Origin: Mesostigma viride
Lineage: Eukaryota; Streptophyta; Mesostigmatophyceae; Mesostigmatales; Mesostigmataceae
NCBI GenBank assembly: GCA_009746045.1
Contig: RPFO01000448.1
Coordinates: forward strand, 2,465,009-2,529,008
Direction of reading: 5' to 3'
DNA: 64,000 nucleotides
Below are positions 30,953-43,024 of the stretch, piece after piece. The notes beneath the pieces were generated by a model. That model was not told the DNA's origin and did no database searches. It worked only from the letters and a program-made list of their open reading frames with translations. Position 1 is the stretch's first letter, and each line of letters begins with the position of its first letter. Position numbers and translations under genes: made by a program.

Positions 30953-33190
30953 AGGCGGAGGGTGGGTGGGCGGGCGGGCGGGCGGGCGGGCGGGCGGGCG
31001 GGCGGGCGGGCGGGCGGGCGGGCGGGCGGGCGGGCGGGCGGGCGGGCGGGTGAGTGAGTGTGTGTGTGCGCGCGCCTGTGTGTTTCTGCCAGAATACGTG
31101 AAAAGGTGGGGAAACAGACCGTGAGCACTTCAGGCAGCGCTTCGCATGGGCTAACTTAAGGACTGGCTGGCCATGGGAATAAGGGGTCACGTGGTAGAGA
31201 CTACAGGAGATAGCCACGATGAAACCGAAGCATACCATCAGTACCGCTGCACTGCCAGCATCAATCCCAGGAGACTACTTATCTACCGTTTTCCCACACT
31301 GCCAAGTAAAAGAATCCAATGAGAGGCTTTCAAGCTTATCAAATGGCGTCCAGATTTGAGACACTTGGCATAGCCGGGCAATGGCCAGACAAACTATTTC
31401 CAGGGATTGAAGCTAGCTCTAGCAACCTAGATGAGCAACGAGCCGAAAGAGGGCAATACCTGCATAGGAGGGGAGCTAGCCATGAACCTCAACCAACAAT
31501 ACTTGTGGTTGAATCCCAGCTTCAGAAAGTAAGTGGACTTTACACCCCATTTTGGTTCCATTTGGTTCCATTTGGTTCCATTTGGTTTCATTTGGTTTCA
31601 TTTGGTCCCATTTGGTCCCATTTGGTCCCGTTGGTCCCATTTTGGTCCCATTTGGTTCCATTTGGTTTAATTATGTTATTTATTTACTATTTATCTTGTA
31701 CATGTTGTATATGTTATTTCTGTTAGGTATGATATTTACTAATTATTTATGTTGTACAAGATGTAATTTACCAGGTAGGCATTCCATTCCATGACACCCC
31801 ATTGGCTCCCTAGGCTATTTGTGGTTCTTACCTCCGTTGTTTCTCATTCTCCTCAGATAGCCCGTCAATCGACTCGTTCGCGCTGGTCAGCCGGGTCTTC
31901 AGCTCCGTAATTGCAGCCTGCGCCCCAATAACAACCGTTCGACGTGATCATAGCACACAATTATAAGGCTGGCCAGTTAGGGTAGGTCTCTGGTAGGGTA
32001 AGGGTAGTACGGTAGGTGGTATGGTAGGTGGGTCTCTGGTCTTGCGAGTTGCACCACTGTAGTAGGCGAAAGGGCTGATGTCTATCTCCAGCATACTATG
32101 TTGTGGACATTGGCTTTGCCTCTGACACCACATGCACCCTTGGTTCAGCATCATGTACAACAATGCACTTTACAGCCATGCAAAGGGTTAATTTTATGGC
32201 AATCAGAGCGCAAAACGGTAAGGGAATCCACAAGCATTGCTAATGTGTTCTTCACACTTGTCTTTCAATCACAATCATGCTAGAAAAGCTAAGTGAATGA
32301 CATATGTGGTAGGTATATGGACAGTGCTGGTTGGCCTCATAACAGTATACAGAGATACAGAGATGTAAGGACGAGAGTACAACTGGCAGGCATAATATAA
32401 CCAGGCATGGCACCAAACAAACGACAGGATACGATTCAGCAACATGTAAACTCTAGTACATATTATTGCTGGCATCCTTCATGATAGCGAGGCCGCAAAG
32501 CAGTTCTACAAACAAGTGCCCACTTACCAGAGCGTCCAGCACGCGGCTCGCTAGGTATTGCTTTATGGCCGAGTCGTTGCCAGGCCGGAACAAGAGAGAG
32601 ATGTGGCAGAGCTGTTTGAAGTGATTGGTCTCTATGATGCTGAAAGTTGATTCTCCATGCCGCAGAGATAGGACCGCGACGAACCTGCATCCGCATTAAA
32701 TGTCCTGCAACGGGGTGTCATTATTATGATGTGATTGCTGAAGGTGAACAGTTGACCTCAACGCGAAGAAATGAAAAATGGGAAGTGAGATTCAAAGTCT
32801 AATCGTAGCAACAGGCCATCCGCGCGACATGCACCTAGGATTAATCTCCTGAGCCGATTCGATGCATAGCTCGAGGAGCTCCACCATTTTTGACGGAAAT
32901 GTGGAAAAATCTACCAGTATACTCTGTTCCGCCTTCAGGTTCAAGAAATCATCCTCGTTAACCTCCATGGTGTGCAAGAAAAATAAATCACGCTCATTTG
33001 TGACCTGCATCCGCAGCCACCTGGTGCAGCGGTTGCTGTGAAGCGTGGTCTGTTTACTGCTGCCCAATGCCATCCGAATGGTAAGATTGTCAGGCTTGCT
33101 GTCTCCTCCGACATGGGTGACTTTAATAGGGCATTCCTTTTCAAACACGATTGTTATATCTTCAGAAACATTGGACGGAGCCCTATCCAT
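24536..33190 (-). CDS. SAS6: SAS-6, centriolar cartwheel assembly protein (11 exons)
   Basis: SAS-6 forms the nine-fold hub of the centriole and basal-body cartwheel. Exons (minus): 33190-32835, 32684-32528, 31917-31832, 30668-30578, 30003-29884, 29382-29173, 28432-28368, 27798-27681, 26993-26820, 26039-25972, 24989-24536. They sum to 1899 nt, or 632 residues, with every phase matching; the human protein has 657. The N-terminal head includes FFLHTMEVNEDDFLNLKAEQ and then ETNHF, where F141 matches the phenylalanine that locks head-to-head dimers (human F131). Exons 3-10 encode the long coiled coil (for example LRDDNLGLDGKHHEVGKSL, KSKLKLKSSVLSQQEQLL). The last exon joins as MIQ-WLNSQVNDAQLGR and encodes a Ser/Pro-rich tail. 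The start has a good context (CAAAATGG). The family call is firm; splice edges are hand-read. Confidence 0.95.
27440..27680 (-). repeat. Degenerate tandem copies of the SAS-6 exon 8 donor junction
   Basis: Immediately after exon 8 the intron repeats the exon end. The best copy at about 27448-27490 reads GGGAACCAGACCGTCGGGCA then CCTGCAG|GTGGG, against GGGAACCAGATCATCGAGCA then CCTGCAG|GTGGG in the real exon. Weaker copies lie near 27515, 27565, 27610 and 27650, giving translated echoes such as KKGKPHWSIG of the genuine KKGNQIIEHLQ. Confidence 0.75.
30871..31055. repeat. (GA)n followed by (GGGC)n microsatellites in SAS-6 intron 3
   Basis: About 40 GA units (30871-30950) are followed after a short gap by about 20 GGGC units (30966-31050). 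Both lie between exons 3 and 4 of SAS-6. Confidence 0.95.
31551..31667. repeat. 10-bp minisatellite in SAS-6 intron 3
   Basis: About eleven units of CCATTTGGT(T/C) with small changes, in the same SAS-6 intron. Confidence 0.9.
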
Positions 33191-34030
33191 TTTGAGAACC
33201 CCAGATCAACTTCGCCCTTCTATTATACTAGGCATTGCCAAACTAGAAGCATCTCCATCTCCATTCGCATCACTTCACGTCAAGAGACCTAAACCATTTA
33301 TGCCACCATTGTGAAACGGCGTTTCCTTAGATCAGCCTTCTTCCGATTTCGAAGCAATGAACGACGTCAACTCAAGGTACGAACAAGACGAGAGCAATCG
33401 CATTTGGTGACATATATATATGGCTGTCGACGGATTATCGTCAACCATTATTCTTACCAGCTTCAAAATTGGGCGCCAAGTGTTTTCCCGCCAGGCTGAC
33501 CAGTCCCTTCCGCGCGTGTGTGAACTCGAGTGTGTGGCCCCTTCGACTTGCCGGAAGCAAAACGTCAACTCCCACGTAAACCGCGCCGCGCCGCGCCGTG
33601 CGAAGCTGTACCAGTCGCCGATGCGGATTGGTCCAAACTGCGCACTTGGGACACATGGCTGATGAATGCGCACTTATAACCAAACATTTCCACGTGGCAT
33701 TACCATGTGGTGATGGAAGTAGGAAAGATGACACGGACATGTCCGCGCAAGGCGGTGTGAACGTACTGGCGCATGCCACGAACCTCGAACGCGATGATGG
33801 CTGTCCAGTCACAAAAGCCACGAAAACTCGCGTGCCTGAAAGTCTGGCTTTCCAACCAAGGTCATGGCCACTGCAAAAATCTAAGGGCGTCTCGTGGCAT
33901 TAAACCAAACGTTTGTTAGGTGAAAATGTGCTTGCCGCAGTGCTGAGCATTTTGATGACGAATTAATTGAGTCTGTAAAGTTGGTAATTGCCCCGCTATC
34001 GCTCACGAGAAGTGCAGCAGAAAGCGGCCA
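33191..34030. promoter_or_regulatory. Shared 840-bp region between divergent SAS-6 and TBC genes
   Basis: The start codons of SAS-6 (minus) and the TBC gene (plus) face away from each other across 840 bp with no other convincing gene. Such spacing is compatible with a bidirectional promoter. An AT run (ATATATATA near 33412-33420) is present, but no specific transcription factor site could be assigned. Confidence 0.5.
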
Positions 34031-37000
34031 ATGGGCAGCACTAACCAAGACTGGGTATACCTTTCTCCTACAGAATTCGATGTAAGAAAAATTGCGGATG
34101 CCGATGCTTACGGGCTCATAAAAAGTCAACGCGTAGAGGAAGAGGTATGCTTTGGATTCGGCACGTTTCCTTTCCCGTTGACGCGTACAGACGATGATGG
34201 TCGCCCCTCGGCTGCATTGCCAACTATCTGCTATTGCGTGGAATTGTATCACGCCCTAGTGATCCACCGCTTGCTGTGGTCGTTTTCATTCCATATGCCT
34301 TTTTGCCGGCCCTGCCCCCTAATTTTGCGTCCACAACCTAATCCGCTTGAAATGCATTTCTGTGGCATTCCTCATTCCGAGTGTGCGCACCTGTGTCCCC
34401 ACACATCTCAGCTGCGCAAACCAGTCATCTCGCTGAAGAACCTGCGTAAATTAGCGATGGACGGCCTTCCCGAGAATGGCGGGCTGCGCTCCAAAGCTTG
34501 GAAGGTGAGCCCGCGCCAACCTACGGCATGGACTTGATAAGCTTCTCGTGATGCAGCGATGTATCGTCGATAGGTGTCGCGTGCGCATGAATGGCATATA
34601 TTACATAAATGGCGTCCGTGTGTGACAATTTTGATGGGATACTTGTCAGGGGGCCACTGTTGTCCCCTGGTTGCGCACATCCAATAATTCTGGTTGCATC
34701 AGATACTCTTTTGAAGTGGGCATTCTCTCCCCAAGGGTTTGCCTACTACACGGGAGGCTTTGCGACCTAAGCGGGCGCGACCTAGCTAACACTGGCACTG
34801 AAGATAATCTTAAAGCCATAAGAAAATAACGATGGGGAGAAATTCTGGGCAGTCTTGCCCGGCTCTCTCGCCATGACCGTAAGAGATGCCATCACTTCCA
34901 TGGCAAGAATGGTTGGCCACATGTGTGGCCGGCAGTCTCATTATTGTCCCTTTTGTTCTAAACACTCCTTCCCCAGGCCACTTTTTGCCTAATCAGTCCT
35001 CACCCAAATCCACCATGTTCCTAACAGTTTGTGCTCCATCGCTAGGGGTTTACGCAGAGCAATGACTGAGGACAAGAAAACATAATAACTTTCGACAACA
35101 GCAGTTACTTACGACAAAAGAGCTTGGCGTGCCGACCATCTGTGGGCAATTGTGAGAATGCACTTCCTCAACTTGGTGGCATGACCAACGGAGCTGGTGG
35201 GTACGACCACGAGTCGCCATCAGCGATGGCGTAAAGGAGCATATACGAGGGGTCAAGATGCGGGATAGGTAGGCAGTTGCGGGGGGTCACCCTGCAATTG
35301 CCGTGTGCATTTTTTCCCCATGACACATGTATGGCCATATGTATGATACATGTATGGCCACATGTATTGCCCATGGCACATGTATGGACATATGAATCTT
35401 GCTGGCTTGAGTGAGCAGGTTTTGTGCGTTGCGTTTGGATCACTTTTGGACCCTCGATGGCGCTGCTCTGCTCCTTTCATTTCTCGGAACGCCACCCCTC
35501 ATGTATCTGCCACGCCGTCACTATGACACTATGACACCATGACACCATGACACCATGACACCATGACACCATGACACCATGACACCATGACACCATGACA
35601 CCATGACACCATGACACCATGACACCATGACACCATGACACCATGACACCATGACACCATGACACCATGACACCATGACACCATGGCACCATGACACCAT
35701 GACACCATGACACCACGACGCGATGACACCATGACATCATGTGCTCATCATGATAATGTTTACACCGCTATGGCGCGGGTCACAATGACGGCTATGGTGA
35801 TACTGCGTGGTCACTATGCCACGACCACCAGGTGCTGCTGGGATACCTGCCTCCTGAGACGGCGGCGTGGCCGGCTGAGCTGGCGACCAAGCGCGCGCAG
35901 TACCGGGACTTTTGCAAGGAGCTGTTTGTCAACCCGGTGCGCAGATGCTACAGGATTAGGGTGTGATGGCTTGATGGTTCTGTGATGCTCTATCAACCCG
36001 GTGCATAGGGGCCACACCGTTAGGAGGTTGCTACAGGATTAGGGTGTGATGGCTTGATGCTTCTATGATGCTCTATCAACCCGGTGCATAGGGGCCACAC
36101 CGTTAGGAGGTTGCTACAGGATTAGGGTGTGATGGCTTGATGGTTCTATGATGCTCTATCAACCCGGTGCGTAGGGGCCACACCGTTAGGAGGTTGCTAC
36201 AGGATTAGGGTGTGATGGCTTGATGCTTCTATGATGCTCTATCAACCCGGTGCGCAGGGGCTACAGCAGTAGATGTGCCTACAGCAATCGTTGTTCCATT
36301 GGGCGGCAGCAATAGCGAGCACAGCAGATCGAGAACACCAGATCGAGAACAGCATAGCGAGCACAGCAGATGGAGAACACCAGATCGAGCACAGCAGATC
36401 GAGAACACCAGATTGAGCACAGCAGATCGAGAACACCGTGTGGAGCACAGCAGAGGGGTCGAGGGACGTTGTGAAGTGGCAGCGGCAGGTCTCATATAAT
36501 GGCATGGATGCATTCCCTGTTAGAACGGTGTACACATTTTTGCAATGTCATTAGTAACCATTAACGACATAAAGTAATAATCTAAGCATCGTGACTATCA
36601 CAAATTGGCGTTACCTTATCATCATCATTATCATCATTATCATCGTCATGGCTGTTTTTATACTACCGAATGTTAACGATCGCTTTTAGTATCTCTTACT
36701 TATTACACCTGGCTACTGCGCCCCCCATACGCGCGACTTTCTTGGGTACGCAAATTCAACGTTTTGATCCCTCCGTTTATAATCTTTTTTCATGTTTCAA
36801 CCCCTCCATAAAATTTTCCTTCAGAGAGACTTGATGGGCAACGCCATCAGTCGAGACCCCTTCTCCTCCGACCCCAGGCGCAGCGACGCCATTCCTGGTG
36901 CTGCTCCCTCGGCCAGGCCTGACGCAGGCAACGGCTCAGCCAATGATGATGGCGGATCTGGCGGTGATGGAAGTGGGGCCACACCCTTGGGCTTTACCAT

Positions 37001-40000
37001 CCTGGCCGGAGGGCCATCAGGGGGCGGCAAGCGGTCAAGCGTGGAGCTTGAGGATGGGGACTTGCGGCGGGAGAGTATGGCGATTGGTGACGGCAGTGGT
37101 GGCAACCCGTTGGATGACCACCCGCTGAACGTGGGCGCGACCAGCAAATGGAACAGCTATTTCCGGGTAATGGACCTTTGTTTCTGGCAACTGTAGTTAA
37201 CGGGCATGACTGAGCCGAGCTTGCCATTCCCCCCTGCTGTCACATGATTTTATTTAATTTTTTTCTTCCCCCCACCCACCCACCCCCCTCCCCTGGCTTC
37301 TGAAACGGGATTAATGATTGCGTCGGGTAGTGGTTATTTGGTAATTGCTGCTCGTTTTGATGCTGCTTGCTTGAGACCTTGCGTCGGACAATGTTCAGGG
37401 GACAAGAATGACATGTTGCTGTCCACTTTATATGATCACACATAGTGACGCACATTTGTTATCATCATGACGTTATTAGCATTGTGTACTTTTTACATAG
37501 CACATGTTTGTTAAGTGTATGCCACGATGCCTGTATTGATATTCTTTACAGGATGCAGCTAAGCGTCGCTGTTGGTGATGAGGGGGCCAAAGGCTGGCCC
37601 TCTGATGTGTGAAAGTTTTTGGGATGGCCCAGTTGGATTGTTGCGAAGCAACGCCCCATTCCTCAGAGCTTGCTCCGCGGCCAAGCTCATACCTAGCAAT
37701 ACATGGCAAAACGCTGCTAGCACCTGCCTACCCACCGTCCCTCCCTCCCTCCCTCCCTCCCTCCCTCCCTCCCTCCCTCCCTCCCTCCCTCCCTCCCTCC
37801 CTCCCTCCCTCCTCCCTCCCTCCCTCCCTCCTCCCTCCCTCCCTCCCTCCCTCCTCCCTCCCTCCCTCCTCCCTCCCTCCCTCCTCCCTCCCTCCTCCCT
37901 CCCTCCCTCCCTCCCTCCCTCCCTCCTCCCTCCCTCCTCCCTCCCTCCCTCCCTCCCTCCCTCCTCCCTCCCTCCCTCCCTCCTCCCTCCCTCCCTCCCT
38001 CCCTCCCTCCCTCCCTCCCTCCCTCCCTCCTCCCTCCTCCCTCCCTCCCTCCCTCCTCCCTCCCTCCCTCCCTCCCTCCCTCCTCCCTCCCTCCCTCCCT
38101 CCTCCCTCCCTCCTCCTCCCTCCTCCCTCCCTCCCTCCCTCCTCCCTCCCTCCCTCCCTCCCTCCCTCCCTCCCTCCCTCCCTCCTCCCTCCCTCCCTCC
38201 CTCCCTCCCTCCCTCCTCCCTCCCTCCTCCCTCCCTCCCTCCCTCCTCCCTCCTCCTCCCTCCTCCCTCCCTCCCTCCTCCCTCCCTCCTCTCCCCTCCT
38301 CCCTCCCTCCCTCCCTCCCTCCTCCCTCCCTCCCTCCCTCCCTCCCTCCCTCCCTCCCTCCCTCCCTCCCTCCTCCTCCCTCCCTCCTCCCTCCTCCCTC
38401 CTCCTCTCCTCCTCCCTCCCTCCCTCCCTCCCTCCCTCCCTCCCTCCCTCCCTCCCTCCCTCCTCCCTCCCTCCTCCCTCCCTCCCTCCCTCCCTCCTCC
38501 CTCCCTCCCTCCCTCCTCCCTCCCTCCCTCCCTCCCTCCCTCCCTCCTCCCTCCCTCCCTCCCTCCTCCCTCCTCCTCCTCCCTCCCTCCCTCCCTCTCC
38601 CTCCCTCCTCCCTCCCTCCCTCCTCCTCCCTCCCTCCCTCCTCCCTCCCTCCCTCCCTCCCTCCCTCCCTCCTCCTCCTCCCTCCCTCCCTCCCTCCTCC
38701 CTCCTCCTCCCTCCCTCCCTCCCTCCCTCCCTCCCTCCCTCCCTCCCTCCCTCCTCCCTCCCTCCCTCCCTCCTCCCTCCCTCCCTCCTCCCTCCCTCCT
38801 CCCTCCCTCCTCCCTCCCTCCCTCCCTCCCTCCCCCCTCCCTCTCTTACTGTGCTCACCGTTCCTTATCAAGTGCGACCATGTATCCTCATGGGTTGCTG
38901 CTCGAATGTCCAAAGAAGGAAATCTAGCCCTGGCATGGTTCCACTAGCGTGGTCTTTATTCTTTTAGTTTCCCTATTGTCAGTAATTATATTGGCAAACT
39001 CTAATCTGTGGGTTGCTTCGTTTCCTCTGTACGGAGAACAACTACTTATAAGAACAGTGGCCTCTCTTGATGGTGGATGGCTTTACTGGCATTCCTCTGG
39101 CGTTCCTCTGCTGGCATATTCACTGAGATTTCGCCGGCATTCTCGCTTTCGTTTATTCGGCGTTACTTTGGCATCCTTCTGGCGTTTACACGGGCATTTC
39201 TCGGGCGTTTGTTTGGCTCAGGACAATGAGGAGTTGGAGCAAATTGACCGCGACGTCAAGCGCACGCACCCAGACATGCACTTCTTCAACCAAGGGGATG
39301 AGTGTGCGCACGAGAACCAGGTGGGGGCAGTAGGAGAGGAGAGGGTGGGCGTGTGCACGAAACAAGAGGGTGTTGCGTGCGGATGAGGCCCCTCACCCCA
39401 TTTTCCGCTATCTTCAGCAACCCCTCCCCCCGCCACCCCCCCAACTCTTTGCCTGCTGATGCCTGTCGGGCTTCCAACCACCCACCCATCCAACCGCCCC
39501 CTAACCCCCTGCATGCATGAGGGTCGCGCAACGCGATGCTTCCCCCGCCCGTGCCCGTTCTAATGCTTTCTCGCCCACCCACCCTGCCATACGTCGCCAA
39601 CCCTCTGTCTCTGCGGGCACCTTCACCCCTTGCCCTTCACGCGCAGGAGGCCCTACTGCTTTCTTATTCTCTTTCTGCTGCTGTTTTTTTCCTCCCCGCG
39701 CACCTTACCGAACCCGCCCGCGCACAGGATACTTCAAGCATTCACGCATTTCTAATTGCACTCTCTTTCTGCTGGTATCTGTCTCCCCCCTCACACACCG
39801 CCCCCCCACCCCACCCACACACACCTTCTCCCCTCACCCCACAAGCAGGAGGCGCTCAAGCGCGCACTCTTTGTGTTTGCCAAGCTGAACCCTGGCATCC
39901 GCTACGTGCAGGGCATGAATGAGGTGCTGGCGCCGCTCTTCTACGTGTTCAAGAATGACCCCGACAAGGACTTTTCAGTGAGTGGCAATAATGGAATTTG

Positions 40001-42964
40001 TAAGGTTTGGGTGGTGTACTAATGGGGGATAAAAAGGTTTTTGTCTTACCTTCCTTCTTACCTTCAACTGAGGCATGGGATGGTTGTTTGAAGATCACGA
40101 AGAGGAGTTTGTGGTGAGGGAGGAGATGGGAGGTGGGTGGTGTATTAGCAGTTGGGTGGTGGATTAGAGGGAAGGCAGGTTCCGATAACTTTCCGGTGAG
40201 GGAGGAAATGGGATGGAACGGTTGGGTGGTATATGAGGGGTTGGGCTGTTAATGCGAGTGGAATGAGGTAGTGTTTCTTACTAGTTTGGCCTTTGTTCAT
40301 CTGTGCAAATGGGTCCCTATGTGTTTTGATCGGTGTGTTCCACTTGCCAGGACAAAATAGATAGAGCCCACATGCTTTTGCATGCGCTGTTTCATCCGTG
40401 CATGCGTGTATGCGTGGATGGGTGCGCCTGCCTGCATTGCTGTGCATCGTGTGCGTGCGCTCGTGCGTGCGTGGATGTGTGCCGTGTGCCAGGACAATGC
40501 GGAGCCGGACGCCTTTTTCTGTTTCGTGCAGCTGCTGGGAGAGTTCCGGGACCATTTTTGCAAGCAGCTGGACAACAGCGAGGTGGGCATCCACTCCACC
40601 ATGGCGAGGCTCATGGAGATGCTGCGGCAGCAAGATCCCCAGCTGCACCACCACCTGACGAACGTAGCCAAGGTAAGCAGAGCTGCACCACTACCTGAGG
40701 AGCGCAGCCAAGGTAAGCAGGCGGCATTGATTAATGCGGCATTGATATATTTGAGTGATTAAACTTATTACAGCAGCCAAGGTTTTGGCAGCAATGATAA
40801 TGGTCGTAAGGGTGAGGGGACACCACGACCTGATGAACGTGGCCAATGTAAAAGGCAACAATAAGAAGAACTGATAGAAATAAGAACTAAAAAGATGAAG
40901 TAAAAATGGCCCACGTGGGGGGTACACTGACAAAATGATGAGGTTGATGGGTGCCACTCCCCGATGAATGTGGAAACACACACGTTGGAAGGCAACATTA
41001 ATGATAAATAGTGTTACGTCCCCAGATTTACACTCTCCCCAGATTTAACCTGAGCGACGTAGCGAAAGATCAACTGTGTCAGTATTAGGACAAATCAAGG
41101 TGGCCTAATGCAGTTGCGCTTCACGACTGGGGTCGTGAGATATCTGGCACCGCGACTTGATGCCAAGCTAATTAATACACACTTATAATGGCTAGCAAGA
41201 CCATTTACAAATGGATAGTTGCCCCAGGTTCAATGTGTAGGCTTAACCGCACTTAACATTCATCAAACCAAGAGGACGAGACCTTCGTCCTCGGACCAAT
41301 TTCAGTCACCTAGGTGCGCTACCGACGGCGGAACTGGTAAGCAGGCGTGGTGCAACGGGCACCGACCTTCCAGAACCTACCAAAGCACCACTCACAAGAT
41401 TCTGTTTGGCATCTAGGGCCGACCCGGCCCTGAGAAGATCTTGTACCGCAACCTAGGCCCAAAATAACTAGTCCGAATCACACAAACTATCTCAATTTCA
41501 TACCAAAGTCCCGAACTACGGACAAATCCCCAAATAAGTCCCGAAATGAGTCCTAAAGTCCCACGGACTATGGAAGCAAGCCAAAAGCACAATTAATTTC
41601 ATTGTTGCGCCCGTTCGACAAAGGGTCGGGCCGCAACAAAAAGCTCATGAATAACGATCAAATAAACTAATGATTAAAATAATAATTCGCATTATAGCAG
41701 CCAAGGCGGCTGACAACTGTGGTAAGGGTGAGGGGCACCACCAACTGATGAGTGCGTGACTAAGGGGATGGCCGCATTAATAATCATATACTACTAAGTG
41801 GCCAAGATCCGATTCATGGTGGTTGTCACGAAAATGATGGCGTTTTTCGCGAGTTCTGTGGTGGTTGTCGCAAGAATCCTGAACTAACCTGCATTGATCA
41901 ACTCAATGAACATTGAGATTGCTTGGGTCAACCTGATAGGCCTGCGTTGATGTGCTTGAAACCATTATGGGACACTCTTGAAGTGTACTAGCTATAGCTA
42001 CCTTCACAGATTTGCTGCGCTGCACACCAACGGTCCTACAAGTGCGGCTTTGGGGGGCCGCAGTTGTGAGGCCTTTATGAGCTGGTGCACAAATTCGGCT
42101 TGCCATGGATTTGAGGTTAGCTTTGACAGCTAAGGCGCCTCGCTGTGCCATGCGATGATGGCCAGGCACTTTGGACTTTGGGCTAAAAGAGTCTTGTTTG
42201 GCTTGTACTTGTCAGGTGTATGACTACAGCTGATGAGCAAGGTTAGAAAGGTTTTTTTGGTAGGGGCTGCAAGTTCCACAAGGGAAATGTTTGTTCTGAA
42301 CGTGGTCGGTTTTGTGGCAGGTGTGTGGTAAGTTGGTTTCACAGGTTACGTTTAAGATAAGGATCTAAGGATCAAAGGATTTCGGGATTTTGGACAGCAT
42401 TGCTCAGTTAACGCTGGCCGCTTTTATAATTGCCAGAAGTCTGGGTGAATAGATATCTGGTAATAACCTCGAACGCACATCATTTTATTATATTCCTAAA
42501 CATGTCGTCTCCTTTTTTGCTGATACGCGGACCTTTTCATTTTGAGTTCACCATCTTGAACGATTGGCAGAAGACATGGCATCCACTGCTATGCTTATGC
42601 TACCGTCGGTGACTCCTTGTGCTATTGAGGTGGCTCCTCAAACAGGGGCATATCTTGGGTGATCAAGGGAAATCCACGGAATCGATTTCGGCCTTTTTCT
42701 GATTTTATCCCTGCTCCGTTCGCCCTACTGTCTCCCACCCCTTCGTGGCCCTGCCTTGATGCCTCCCCCCCCACCTTCCACCCACCCCCCTCATTTATTT
42801 GCCGCCACCACCACCACCACCACCACCACCACCACCACCACCACCACCACCACCACCACCACCACCACCACCACCACCACCACCACCACCACCACCACCA
42901 CCACCACCACCACCACCACCACCACCACCACCACCACCACCACCACCACCACCACCACCACCAC

Positions 42965-43024
<60 letters not shown>

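Noticed and set aside
35477-35740. Cys/His/Trp repeat protein on the minus strand
   Set aside because: Produced by the 8-bp ATGACACC minisatellite in a TBC intron.
37572-38967. Open frames over 350 codons on both strands in the CCCT tract
   Set aside because: They exist only because CCCT/CCT repeats contain no stop codons; the tract lies in a TBC intron.
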